DNA from: Arsukibacterium ikkense
Lineage (GTDB): Bacteria > Pseudomonadota > Gammaproteobacteria > Enterobacterales > Alteromonadaceae
Reading direction: 5' to 3'
Assembly (NCBI RefSeq): GCF_000987775.1
Contig: NZ_LAHO01000015.1
Span: 1-64,000 of the forward strand
Length of the DNA: 64,000 bases
Shown here: positions 9,297-18,449 of the stretch, in pieces
How the letters are laid out: each line of letters begins with the position of its first letter
How positions within the stretch are numbered: the first letter of the stretch is position 1
Made by a program: the position numbers and the translations under genes
The notes under the pieces: generated by a model
Databases searched by the model: none
What the model was told of the DNA's origin: nothing
The model's input: only the letters and a program-made list of their open reading frames with translations

Positions 9297-11018
9297 ATGA
9301 TTAGCAAGAACCATGGAATCAGCAGTGTGATATTACTGCTTTGTTGTCATTTTTTGCAGGCTGATGAGATAGTTATCATCGATCAGCTGCCTGTTGATCT
9401 GGTCAATCCTGTTAGCCTGGCGCTCGGAGACCAGGCTTTTGCACTGCGTGAAATGAATGAAAAGCGGCTGCAACTTTGGAAATTGTCTGATAACGGCTCG
9501 CCTGAATTAACGGCTGAGCTGACTGAGGTTGTTCCGGGTTCTGGTGCGACAGTACAAATGGTTGGTGCCTATGCCAATAACTGGTGGCTAGCGGGTTTGG
9601 AATGGGACTATTTTGCTACGGGCAAAGCGAGTCTCATTCATATTAGTCAGTTAAAAGCTGATAACAGCAGAGTTAACATTAGTTTTGAGGCGCCCGCGGC
9701 GTTATCCAATAGCAGCATAAGTTTTACGCGCTGGCATTATGCGCCTGCACAGGACAGGCTGTTTGGTCTATTTGGCTTGCCAGGCGCTGAGTCTGTATTT
9801 TTACTTAGTTGTATGCAGGCACTGCAACTTGCTGCGGGTAACTGCAACATTACGGCCTTGACCTCAGGAGATTTTTTAGCGCTGGACGATGGATTTGTGC
9901 TGTGGGACCGTGGCCACACTAACAGCGGATTTAGTTGGTATCAGTTTGACCAGGAGGCGGAGAATGGGTTGCGTGAACAACACTATCAGCTCGAGCCCAG
10001 CCGGATAAGCCACTGGCCGGGAGCCGACAGGCTACAAGTTCAGGTAAGTTCAGTGGACAATGGCCAGATACACCATAGCAACTATGATTTACAACTTAAC
10101 GGCCCGGCCCGCGGCGCACTCATCAGCCGTAAACTGCCCGGCGTTTACCCGTCGCAACGTTGCCATTATCTAAGCAGTTACCGGGCGCTCTGTCAGTCAG
10201 GCAGTTCAATGGTTTTTGTCAATATAACCAACGGTAGCTTGACCCCGGCGCTATTCGATTATATGGGCGAGGCGGCTGATGTCCCCTGGGGTGAAATAGT
10301 GGCGGTACAGGGCGACAATACCGTGGTTAAGCTCGGTACTGAGCAATTAACGGTTTATCGTTTACCTTTGCCGCAACTTAGCGTGGTAAGTTTCCCATCA
10401 GGCTTTGATCTGACTTATGGTGATACCGCCATGTTGCGATTAACGGATATGCTGGCTGATATTGACCTGAGTAATGTTGATATCCGGGTTATTTGGGATT
10501 CGCCACATCAGACCTTACCAACGACTATTTTAACTGAGCTGGCTTATGGTGTGTTTCAGTTTGATACCAGCAAAGCCATTTCCCGCTATAGCCCAACCGG
10601 GCAGGTGCTGATAGATATCCACGATAGTAATTGGCAGAGCACTGTGTCGTTGCCATTAAGTATTGCCAACATAAACGAAGCGCCTACTGCTTTATCTGCA
10701 GTAATTGACACCGAGCCTTTGGAAATAGGCGAGCGCTACGAATTAGCGCTGAATGATGTGTTTACCGATCCTGATGGCGATGGTCTGACGTTCAGCAGCA
10801 CAGCGTTACCTGCAGGTTTTGTCCTGCAATCACCATTGATCACTGCAGCACCTCAAACCCCAGGTGCCTTTAGTTTTACGGTGACGGCTATCGATCCATA
10901 TGGGTTAACTGCCAGCCTGCTGGTGCGGGGAACCGTTAAAGAGAAAAGTTCTGGCGGCACTATGCAAGGTTACTGGCTATTGGGCCTTTTACTGCTGTGG
11001 CGCCGCTTTAAAGGCTAA
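9297..11018 (+). CDS. Exported protein with Ig/cadherin-like domain and GlyGly-CTERM-like tail
   Basis: I do not recognise the main body of this 573-residue protein. I chose ATG 9297 because a signal peptide follows directly (MISKNHGISSVILLLCCHFLQA) and GGGAG lies 9 bases upstream; an open frame extends back to 9084 but looks non-coding. Residues about 25-390 are rich in Trp, Asp and Gly and may form a beta-propeller-like fold. Near the C-terminus is a putative Ig domain with FTDPDGDGLTF and TVTAIDPYG. The tail has Gly-Gly, then a hydrophobic stretch (YWLLGLLLLW) and basic RRFKG. This matches GlyGly-CTERM sorting signals cut by rhombosortase, so surface display is likely. Its 3' end overlaps ltaE by 4 bases. 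Confidence 0.75.
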   Translation: MISKNHGISSVILLLCCHFLQADEIVIIDQLPVDLVNPVSLALGDQAFALREMNEKRLQLWKLSDNGSPELTAELTEVVPGSGATVQMVGAYANNWWLAGLEWDYFATGKASLIHISQLKADNSRVNISFEAPAALSNSSISFTRWHYAPAQDRLFGLFGLPGAESVFLLSCMQALQLAAGNCNITALTSGDFLALDDGFVLWDRGHTNSGFSWYQFDQEAENGLREQHYQLEPSRISHWPGADRLQVQVSSVDNGQIHHSNYDLQLNGPARGALISRKLPGVYPSQRCHYLSSYRALCQSGSSMVFVNITNGSLTPALFDYMGEAADVPWGEIVAVQGDNTVVKLGTEQLTVYRLPLPQLSVVSFPSGFDLTYGDTAMLRLTDMLADIDLSNVDIRVIWDSPHQTLPTTILTELAYGVFQFDTSKAISRYSPTGQVLIDIHDSNWQSTVSLPLSIANINEAPTALSAVIDTEPLEIGERYELALNDVFTDPDGDGLTFSSTALPAGFVLQSPLITAAPQTPGAFSFTVTAIDPYGLTASLLVRGTVKEKSSGGTMQGYWLLGLLLLWRRFKG

Positions 11019-12091
11019 CTACTGGCGAATTTGTCAGTTAAAGATAGCGTTCTGTCAATATCAGAACGCTTAATATCCAGATGACACACCCAGCGCAGGC
11101 GCATTAAGGCACCTTGTGCTGCCTGATAACGGCTGGCCGTGACGTTAATGCCATGGCCGGCAAGATAGGGCAGTAAGCGCTCGGCCAGAGCCGGGCTAAT
11201 GTCGGTAAATACGATATTAGTCTGCGGCGCGATCACTGTCAGTGTCTTTAACGCCGGTTGCTCGCTGGCCAGTTGCTGCAACCCGTCGGCCAGTAAGCGG
11301 GCATTAGCGTGGTCATCGGCCAGCCGCTCAATATTGTGCTTAAGTGCGTATAAACCGGCAGCTGTCAGTACGCCGGTCTGGCGCATACCGCCGCCCAGCA
11401 TTTTTCTAACCCGCCTCGCCCGTGCAATAAACTCTTTTGAGCCCAGCAGTAACGAGCCTACCGGGCAGCCAAGGCCCTTAGATAAACATAAGGATACCGA
11501 ATCATAGCCCTGACAGAGCTCGCGGGCCATTTGCTGAGGGCTAACGCCTTGTTGCGGTGCCAGCGCCACAGCGGCATTCAGCAGCCGGGCGCCGTCGATA
11601 TGGCAGGCCAGGCCCCGGTCTTGCGCCAGCGCCGCCACAGCACGCATATAGCTAAGTGGCAGCACTTTACCGCCGACGGTGTTTTCAATTACAACCAGCC
11701 GGGTGCGGGCAAAATGCGGATCGTCGGGCTTAATTGCCGCGGCAATATCAGTTAGGGCCAGGGTGCCATCAGCTTGCAGCTCCAATGGCTGTGGCTGAAT
11801 AGAGCCCAGCACAGCCATACCACCGGCTTCCCACTTGTAGGTGTGCCATTGCTGGCCCACTATGGCTTCGTCGCCGCGCTGGCAGTGGCTCATCATCGCA
11901 ATTAAATTGGCTTGTGTGCCGCTGGGGGCAAACAGCGCGGCCTCAAAGCCCAGTAATTCTGCGCCGTAGCGCTGCAGCTCAAGGGTAGTTGGGTCGTCAT
12001 TAAATACATCATCGCCCAAAGGGGCGTTGTGCATTGCCTGGCGCATGGCGGCACAGGGTTGGGTTACGGTATCACTACGAAAGTCGGCCAT
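11015..12091 (-). CDS. ltaE: Low-specificity L-threonine aldolase
   Basis: This 358-residue PLP enzyme cleaves L-threonine or allo-threonine to glycine and acetaldehyde. The N-terminus FRSDTVTQPCAAMRQAM and the GDDVFNDDPTTLELQ motif are diagnostic. The PLP lysine lies in SVSLCLSKGLGCPVGSLL, and the H-I-D-G-A-R-L motif marks the PLP-binding aspartate. It is complete, of normal length and apparently monocistronic, converging on the gene to its left with a 4-base overlap. Confidence 0.95.
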   Translation of the reverse strand: MADFRSDTVTQPCAAMRQAMHNAPLGDDVFNDDPTTLELQRYGAELLGFEAALFAPSGTQANLIAMMSHCQRGDEAIVGQQWHTYKWEAGGMAVLGSIQPQPLELQADGTLALTDIAAAIKPDDPHFARTRLVVIENTVGGKVLPLSYMRAVAALAQDRGLACHIDGARLLNAAVALAPQQGVSPQQMARELCQGYDSVSLCLSKGLGCPVGSLLLGSKEFIARARRVRKMLGGGMRQTGVLTAAGLYALKHNIERLADDHANARLLADGLQQLASEQPALKTLTVIAPQTNIVFTDISPALAERLLPYLAGHGINVTASRYQAAQGALMRLRWVCHLDIKRSDIDRTLSLTDKFASS

Positions 12092-12204
12092 TAGTGGTGC
12101 TCTGCTTCTTCAGTTACAGCGGGGTGCTCAATCTACGCAGGCTAAAACGGCAGCGGGGTAAAAAGCAAGGGCGATACGCTGAACGGCATTAACCATAAGA
12201 AATA

Positions 12205-12236
12205 AAAAACCGCCTGATTTAATCCAGGCGGTTTTT
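12205..12236 (-). terminator. Rho-independent terminator after the TonB receptor gene
   Basis: AAAAACCGCCTG and CAGGCGGTTTTT form a 12-bp stem with an 8-base loop, 18 bases past the receptor stop. A T-rich run follows on the minus strand, and the symmetrical shape may also work on the other strand. Confidence 0.85.
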
Positions 12237-12253
12237 GTGAAGGCGGCAACGCT

Positions 12254-14485
12254 TTAGTAGAAGTTAATCCTAAAATCGACCCCAAATACCCTGGGTTCAT
12301 TAACAAAACCGGTCATGTTATTAAAGTCGATGGCGCCTTTCAGGTTGTGCTCGTTGGTAATATTGCGACCAAACACGCCCACTTCGTAGTTATGGGCATA
12401 GTTGGTGTAAGCCACCCGTAGGCCCGCCTCAAAGTTGTTATTAGAGTTGAACTCGGCTGATTCATACAAAAACAGGTTGGTTTTGCCCTGTAACTGGTAA
12501 TCCGCATAAACATATATTTCACCGCTTGGAATGGGGAAATCGTAACGGCCATTTAAGGTTAAGATGGTTTTGGGGGCCTGTGGAAACGGATTACCGCTAA
12601 TAAAGGCCTGGCCGTCACTGTTTACCGGATCCAGCACAGTACACATGCCAGAGCCGCAGGGTGCTACTGTCAGGGTGTCGTCTTTTAATTCGGTTTTGTT
12701 GTAGCTGAAACCACCACCCAGGGTGAAATAAGGCGTGGCACGCCAGTCAAAGTCGATTTCAAAACCGTAGCCTACGCCCTTGTCTGCATTGATCAGCTGG
12801 TTGCCCTGAGTTTCACCACCAATGGCTGATAGCTGAATGTCATCGATAGTGTAGTAAAACAAAGCGCCGTTTAAACGCAGGGTGTTGCCGAGTAAGTCTG
12901 ACTTGGCACCCACCTCAAACGAGCTGATGGTTTCAGCATCAGCAACCGATGGCGGTGCTTCAAAGGCGACATCGCGGCCCTGAATCGACTGGGCACGGAA
13001 ACCTTCAGCCACCCGGGCAAATAAGCTGGTGGTCGGAGTCAACCGGTAGTTAGCACTCAGTTCCCAGCTGATATTGTCGTCTGATACTTTAATGGGGGCA
13101 TAGTACTGCTCTTCAGCCACACCAATCACCAAGGCAAAGCCGTTTACATTCTGCTGGCCCACGTAGAAGGTTTTTACATCATCGGTGTAGCGGATACCAC
13201 CGGTGATAGTAAGCTGTTCGTCTACCTGATATGAGCTCTGGCCAAATACGGCCCAGCTGGTATTGCCATGAAATACTTCAGTGGCGCCAAAAAAACCGTC
13301 AATACTGTTCACCGCGAAGCTGGAGTCAAAGTAGAAGGCACCGGTTTGCCAGCTCAGGGCATGGTTGGTATCACTGGCCAGTCGTATTTCCTGCGTAAGC
13401 TGCTTTAAGCCGCGCAACTGGTCTTCAGTCACGGCCTGAAATGGAATAAAGCCAGGGCCGGTAGGGTTGCCTCCGTCAATATCACCAATGCCGCCACCAT
13501 TGGCTTTTTCCAGGGCTGAAATGCTGGTTAAAGTCATGCCATCCAGGGCAAAGTCCAGTTTGAGTGAACCACCCCAGGCATCATAGCTTTGCGGGTTATT
13601 GCGACCTTCATTGTAAGCTACGGTATTGCGGTCGTAGTTACTATTAAGCTTGTTGCTACCCTGGCTTAAAATGTTCGCGCGGAACAAGGTTGAGGTGCCG
13701 TCATAATTGCGGGCATGCAGGTTAAGCAGGGCATCGAAGCCGTCACCTTCATACAAAAACTGTAGCCGGCCAGCCAGTTCGTTGTAGCCACCCATCACAT
13801 CTTTGTTGTCGTAAAAGCTGTTGCTGACCCAGTCATCCCGGTGGTTTGACATTAATGAAAGCCGGGCTGACAACTCGTCGGTTAAACCACCACCAACGGC
13901 GCCCTCCACATTCAGCATGCCCAGGCTACCAGCACTGGTTTTAAAGTAGCCATCAAATTCCTGGCGTGGCTTTACACTGTCAAACTTAATAATGCCGGCC
14001 GTGGTATTGCGGCCAAACAAGGTACCTTGCGGGCCGCGGATCACTTCTACGGCCTGCATATCAAACAGTGGAAAGCTTTTTAAGATCACGTTCTCCATCA
14101 CTACTTCATCCATAATAATGGACACTGGCTGTGATGCCGCTAAGTCGAAGTCGGTGTTGCCTAAACCGCGAATATAAAAACGCGGCGCGGCGCGGCCGTT
14201 AGATGTTTCAGCGTACAGGCCCGGTACTTTTACTGCCAGTGCAGTAATATCATCCCCACCAGAGAAAATCGCATTAAACCGCTCCTGGCTGATAGTGGCT
14301 ACTGAAATAGGCACTTCCTGAATACTCTGGCTGCGTTTCTGAGCGGTAATGGTAATGGTTTCCAGCTTGTTTTCTTGTTGCTCGTTTTCACTTTGTTGTG
14401 CTTGCACGGTGGTAGCAAAACCAACAACACCTAGCAAACCGGCGCGGATCGCCAGATTCAGAACAGACTTATGCATGCCTTTCAT
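12254..14485 (-). CDS. TonB-dependent outer-membrane receptor
   Basis: This 743-residue outer-membrane beta-barrel imports a substrate using TonB energy. A signal peptide ends near VQAQ (about 30), and a TonB-box-like ETITITAQ lies at about 42-49. The plug domain carries MQAVEVIRGPQGTLFGRNTTAG, shortened here as the typical IRGPQGTLFGRNT signature. The barrel ends in a strand with a C-terminal aromatic (FRINFY). I chose the first ATG (14485), preceded by AAGG; a second ATG four codons later has its ribosome site too close. No neighbouring transporter or enzyme hints at the ligand. The style resembles marine receptors for plant or carotenoid-like compounds as much as siderophores, so the substrate is open. 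Confidence 0.92.
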   Translation of the reverse strand: MKGMHKSVLNLAIRAGLLGVVGFATTVQAQQSENEQQENKLETITITAQKRSQSIQEVPISVATISQERFNAIFSGGDDITALAVKVPGLYAETSNGRAAPRFYIRGLGNTDFDLAASQPVSIIMDEVVMENVILKSFPLFDMQAVEVIRGPQGTLFGRNTTAGIIKFDSVKPRQEFDGYFKTSAGSLGMLNVEGAVGGGLTDELSARLSLMSNHRDDWVSNSFYDNKDVMGGYNELAGRLQFLYEGDGFDALLNLHARNYDGTSTLFRANILSQGSNKLNSNYDRNTVAYNEGRNNPQSYDAWGGSLKLDFALDGMTLTSISALEKANGGGIGDIDGGNPTGPGFIPFQAVTEDQLRGLKQLTQEIRLASDTNHALSWQTGAFYFDSSFAVNSIDGFFGATEVFHGNTSWAVFGQSSYQVDEQLTITGGIRYTDDVKTFYVGQQNVNGFALVIGVAEEQYYAPIKVSDDNISWELSANYRLTPTTSLFARVAEGFRAQSIQGRDVAFEAPPSVADAETISSFEVGAKSDLLGNTLRLNGALFYYTIDDIQLSAIGGETQGNQLINADKGVGYGFEIDFDWRATPYFTLGGGFSYNKTELKDDTLTVAPCGSGMCTVLDPVNSDGQAFISGNPFPQAPKTILTLNGRYDFPIPSGEIYVYADYQLQGKTNLFLYESAEFNSNNNFEAGLRVAYTNYAHNYEVGVFGRNITNEHNLKGAIDFNNMTGFVNEPRVFGVDFRINFY

Positions 14486-14682
14486 TAAGTTTAACCTTCA
14501 TATCATCACTGGGGTGGGGTAAACGTCAGCCGGAGTGATCACGGCTGACTGCAAAATTAAGCATGGTTAATATAGCATTTGGTCGTAATTTTTGCTGCAA
14601 CTGGCGTAATAAAAGCGCAACTTATGCACATTGTTGAACTTTAGTGGCTAAATAACGTATAGCAAGTTAAAGAGGGTTAATA

Positions 14683-16779
14683 ATGTCGTTATTGTTACGC
14701 TGGCAAGCTTGGTTAACCACACTGCTGCTAATCCTGCTGGCTTTATCTGCACAGGCCAGCAGCACTGGCTGGCAGCAGGCGAAGCATATCCGGGCAGAAC
14801 TGATCAGTGAATTCCAGACAGTAACGCCCGGTCAAACCTTTAGCATTTTACTGCACTTCGAACCGGATCCGGGCTGGCATACCTACTGGCAGAACCCCGG
14901 CGATTCCGGTTTGCCTACTACTATTAACTGGAAGCTTCCTGCTGGTGTAAACGTTGGCCATATTCAGTGGCCAACGCCACAAGCCTTTGTTATTCCGCCG
15001 CTGGTTAACTATGGCTTTGCCGGCCAGACTTTGCTGTTAACCGAGCTGACCCTGCCTGCTGATTATGCGCAAAATACCCTGACTATTGATGCTGATGTCG
15101 ACTGGCTGGTCTGTGAAGAAATTTGCATTCCAGCCGATGCCAGCTTTAGTTTAACCCTGGCAGTGGCTGAGCAAGGCAAGTTAGCGACCCAGCAGCCATT
15201 ATTTGCGCGTGCCCGCGCCAGCCTGCCGCTGCCATTAGACAGCTCAGGAGCGGAGTTTGCGCTGAGCGGTGGCGCTTTTTCGGCGGCCATACCTTATGGG
15301 TTACCACTCGCACCGGTAGCGTTTTTTGTCGCCGGAACTGAGCTGGTCGATCATGCGGCTAGCCAGCAAATTGTGTTGCAGGACGGCAACTTGCTGTTGC
15401 AGCAAGCTTTGAACACTTACTTTACTGCGGCACCGGCCGCGGTAGAGGTAGTGCTGGTTGATGCCTCAGGTCAGGGTTACAGCGTCAGCTTCCGGCAACA
15501 GCAGCAAACAGAGCAGGGCAGCAGTACTGAAATTCTGGTTACTGGCGGTACCCTTAACAGTAACCGGCTATGGCTGATTTTACTGATGGCGGCCGGCGGT
15601 GGCCTGATCTTGAATTTAATGCCCTGTGTGTTTCCGGTGTTGTCCTTAAAAGCGCTGAGTATTGCCGCCAATAGCCAACACCGCGATCAGCAGCGACGTG
15701 ACGCCTTATTTTATACCGCCGGGGTGGTGCTAAGCTTTGTTGCTCTGGCCGGCTTACTGATAGCACTGCGTGCTGCCGGCAATGCTATTGGCTGGGGCTT
15801 TCAGCTGCAAAGCCCGTTACTGGTGGGGCTGCTGGCGTATTTATTATTGGCGCTGGGCTTAAGTTTATCCGGCTTGGTGCAGTTTGGCCTGGGCTTAATG
15901 AACGCCGGCAGCGGTTTGGCGAGTCAAAGCGGCGGCAAGGGCTCATTCTTTACTGGGGTGCTGGCAGTGATTGTCGCCAGCCCCTGTACCGCGCCTTTTA
16001 TGGGCACGGCGCTGGGCTATGCCGTAACGCAAAGCCCGCAGGTGGCCTTGCTGGTGTTTGCGGCACTGGGGCTGGGCATGGCGCTGCCTTTCCTATTATT
16101 GGCCTATATTCCGGCATTGGCCCGGCTGTTACCGAAACCCGGCGCCTGGATGGATACGTTAAAACAACTGTTAGCCTGGCCACTGTATTTAAGCGCAGTC
16201 TGGTTGCTGTGGGTGTTTGGCCGCCAGGCGGGTATTGATGCCATGGCGCTGTTGCTGGTGGGTATGGTGGCACTGGCCGCCGCCTTGTGGCTGTGGGGCC
16301 GGGTGCAACTGGGCGCCGGCTGGGGTAACCGGCTGGCCGCCCTGTTGATGTTGCTGCTGGCCTTGGGGCTGGCCTGGCAGGTAACAGCTGTTGCTACAAG
16401 CGCTGACCAGCAAAGTAAAGCGAGCGCAACCGCGCAGCACTGGCAAAGCTGGTCACCCGCCAAATTAACTGAGCTGCGCCAGCAGGGGCAGCCAGTGCTG
16501 GTGAATATGACGGCCGACTGGTGCATTACCTGCCTGGTGAATGAGCGGGTAGCGTTAAATACTGAGCGCAGTAAAGCGGCGCTGAGTGAATACAATGTCA
16601 GTTACTTAAAAGGTGACTGGACCCGGCGCGACAGCGATATTACTGCTTATTTGCAGCAGTATCAGCGCGATGGCGTGCCGCTATATGTGTTGTACTGGCC
16701 CGGGCAGCCACCGAAGCTGCTGCCACAAATTTTAACGCCTGATACCCTCAGGCAAACCTTCGACTCATTGAGTCAGTGA
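14683..16779 (+). CDS. DsbD/ScsB-like membrane thiol-disulfide reductase
   Basis: This 698-residue inner-membrane protein should carry electrons from cytoplasmic thioredoxin to periplasmic partners. A signal peptide precedes a DsbD-alpha-like domain with the pair C144-x3-C148 (WLVCEEICIPAD). The central part has about eight transmembrane helices with conserved cysteines in NLMPCVFPVL and SPCTAPFMG. The C-terminal thioredoxin-like domain has C614-I-T-C617 in TADWCITC. The N-terminal domain resembles ScsB more than classic DsbD. AGAGGG lies 7-12 bases before the ATG. The redoxin gene follows after 52 bases, so that protein is its likely redox client. Confidence 0.9.
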   Translation: MSLLLRWQAWLTTLLLILLALSAQASSTGWQQAKHIRAELISEFQTVTPGQTFSILLHFEPDPGWHTYWQNPGDSGLPTTINWKLPAGVNVGHIQWPTPQAFVIPPLVNYGFAGQTLLLTELTLPADYAQNTLTIDADVDWLVCEEICIPADASFSLTLAVAEQGKLATQQPLFARARASLPLPLDSSGAEFALSGGAFSAAIPYGLPLAPVAFFVAGTELVDHAASQQIVLQDGNLLLQQALNTYFTAAPAAVEVVLVDASGQGYSVSFRQQQQTEQGSSTEILVTGGTLNSNRLWLILLMAAGGGLILNLMPCVFPVLSLKALSIAANSQHRDQQRRDALFYTAGVVLSFVALAGLLIALRAAGNAIGWGFQLQSPLLVGLLAYLLLALGLSLSGLVQFGLGLMNAGSGLASQSGGKGSFFTGVLAVIVASPCTAPFMGTALGYAVTQSPQVALLVFAALGLGMALPFLLLAYIPALARLLPKPGAWMDTLKQLLAWPLYLSAVWLLWVFGRQAGIDAMALLLVGMVALAAALWLWGRVQLGAGWGNRLAALLMLLLALGLAWQVTAVATSADQQSKASATAQHWQSWSPAKLTELRQQGQPVLVNMTADWCITCLVNERVALNTERSKAALSEYNVSYLKGDWTRRDSDITAYLQQYQRDGVPLYVLYWPGQPPKLLPQILTPDTLRQTFDSLSQ

Positions 16780-16831
16780 TCAGTAGTTATTAATTTATTG
16801 TTTAATTTACAGCCAAACAGGAGTGATAAAA

Positions 16832-17431
16832 ATGAAATTAGCAAAACTGGTCGTCACCGCAGGTGCAATGTTGTTTGCCGCCACGCTGGCCGCAGCGCCA
16901 CAAGTAGGTAAACCGGCACCGGATTTTACCGTCAAAGATGCCAATGGCCAGAGCCATAGCTTGCAGGATTTTGCCGGTAAAAATGTGGTACTGGAGTGGA
17001 CTAACCATGATTGTCCGTTCGTGGTAAAGCATTACACCGGCAATATGCAGCAGTTACAAACCGAACTGACCGGGCAGGATGTGGTGTGGTTAAGTGTGAT
17101 TTCTTCGGCACCGGGTAAACAGGGCCATATCAGCAGTGCCAAGTCAGCCGAGTTAACCAGCAGCCGCAACGCCAGCCCCACAGCTGTGTTGTTTGACGAA
17201 AGCGGTGCCATGGGTAAAGCCTATGATGCTAAAACCACACCTCATATGTATGTTATTGATAAAGCCGGTGTACTGCAGTATATGGGCGGTATCGACAGCA
17301 TCCCTTCTGCCAAAGCAGAAGATATTGCCAAGGCCACACCGTACTTTGCCAATGCGGCCAAAGCGGTACTGGCCGGTAATACACCCGACCCGGCCGTCAC
17401 CCGGCCTTATGGTTGTAGTGTGAAGTATTAA
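16832..17431 (+). CDS. Periplasmic redoxin (AhpC/TSA-like thioredoxin family)
   Basis: This 199-residue protein has a cleavable signal peptide (MKLAKLVVTAGAMLFAATLAAA) and a thioredoxin-fold redoxin domain that starts APDFTVKDANG. The active-site cysteine is Cys61 in NHDCPFVVKHY. A second conserved cysteine, Cys195, sits in the tail RPYGCSVKY. I chose ATG 16832 over a GTG at 16823 because that GTG overlaps the AGGAG ribosome site (16819-16823). It is probably co-transcribed with the DsbD-like gene and kept reduced by it. The substrate could be peroxide or a protein thiol; I cannot tell which. Confidence 0.88.
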   Translation: MKLAKLVVTAGAMLFAATLAAAPQVGKPAPDFTVKDANGQSHSLQDFAGKNVVLEWTNHDCPFVVKHYTGNMQQLQTELTGQDVVWLSVISSAPGKQGHISSAKSAELTSSRNASPTAVLFDESGAMGKAYDAKTTPHMYVIDKAGVLQYMGGIDSIPSAKAEDIAKATPYFANAAKAVLAGNTPDPAVTRPYGCSVKY

Positions 17432-17438
17432 GCAAAAG

Positions 17439-17468
17439 CTGCTCAGCCAGTAGCCACTGGCTGAGCAG
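17439..17468. terminator. Bidirectional-looking terminator between convergent genes
   Basis: CTGCTCAGCCAG and CTGGCTGAGCAG form a 12-bp stem with a 6-base loop, placed between the redoxin gene and the convergent sialidase-fold gene. A weak T-rich stretch (TGTTTGTT) follows on the plus strand and TTTTGCT on the minus strand. Confidence 0.75.
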
Positions 17469-17474
17469 TGTTTG

Positions 17475-18374
17475 TTAGCCGGCTAGGGTTACTGCAGTGA
17501 AATAAATACTGGTTTTGCCCTCATGCGACGAGTAGTAGCTGATATAAAGCGTTGTATCACGCAGTACCATGCCAGCATAGCTGCAGTCGCCACCTGATGG
17601 CAGGCGTTGCCATTCGGTTAGTTTGCCGCTTTGCCGGTTAATCCAGCACAGGCTGGTGCGTACCGTCTCGTCATATAACCGTATACAAGCCAGCAGGCGG
17701 CCATCGGCCAGCTGCAGCCATTGCGGGCCGCCAATCCGGCAGCCGACATCCTGCCATTGCCACTCAGTGTAGGGCGGTTTGCTCTGGCCGAATAGGCCAT
17801 GGTCCGGGTCGCGGCGCAGTAAACACAGCGCCGTGCCATCAGGCTCAAACAACAAGCCGCTTTCATTGGCGTAGCTGCTGCTGTGTAAATCGGTTAGTGG
17901 CGCAAGCTGGAACGGGCTTTCGCCCTTATATAAGCGGACCAGCCGGTTTTTGCCTACCCGGTAACCTACTGCGAAACAGTTCTGCTGCTGCCACGCCATC
18001 CGCCACAGCCAGATATTGGGCTCACCAATCGGCTGCGCCGCCGACCAGTGGTAGCCATCGTTCGATTGCCAGATATAAGATTGATGCGATTGCTGTTCGC
18101 GGTTATGCAGAGCGCCAGCGCCAAGTAACAGCAAGCTGCCATCGGGCTGAACACTCAGCTTACCATCCCGTAAATCCGCATCACTGGCGCTGATCAGTGC
18201 TGCACTGTGCCAGCTTTGGCCAAGATCCGCTGAACGCAACAGCCGGAAGGCGCCATCGGGCGACACATGCGCACTGCCTTCGCGAAACACACACCACAAC
18301 GCCTGCCCAAACCAGATCAGATCGGTAAACGCATTATGCTCAGCCTGTTGCCAGATACAACGTGCAGTTAACAT
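17475..18374 (-). CDS. Sialidase-fold (BNR/Asp-box) protein without signal peptide
   Basis: This 299-residue protein shows a repeated pattern of short beta strands with two Asp-box-like motifs, SADLGQSWHS and SNDGYHWSAA, typical of six-bladed sialidase-type propellers. Further conserved-looking points are FREGSAHVSPDG near the N-terminus and SYAGMVL...YISYYSSHEG near the C-terminus. AGGAG lies 5 bases before the ATG. The start has no export signal, so it is probably cytoplasmic. I cannot show the sialidase catalytic arginine triad, and a glycosidase or plain propeller role are both possible. It stands alone between two unrelated units. Confidence 0.7.
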   Translation of the reverse strand: MLTARCIWQQAEHNAFTDLIWFGQALWCVFREGSAHVSPDGAFRLLRSADLGQSWHSAALISASDADLRDGKLSVQPDGSLLLLGAGALHNREQQSHQSYIWQSNDGYHWSAAQPIGEPNIWLWRMAWQQQNCFAVGYRVGKNRLVRLYKGESPFQLAPLTDLHSSSYANESGLLFEPDGTALCLLRRDPDHGLFGQSKPPYTEWQWQDVGCRIGGPQWLQLADGRLLACIRLYDETVRTSLCWINRQSGKLTEWQRLPSGGDCSYAGMVLRDTTLYISYYSSHEGKTSIYFTAVTLAG

Positions 18375-18449
18375 GGTGACTCCTGATAGCTGCCGGTGCG
18401 GCTAAGCCAACCTTGATTATAGTCTGGCTGGCACATTATTCAGTTTGCA

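Noticed and set aside
16104..16595. Long minus-strand open frame inside the DsbD-like gene
   Set aside because: It is an antisense shadow in GC-rich coding sequence; the plus-strand frame has clear family motifs.
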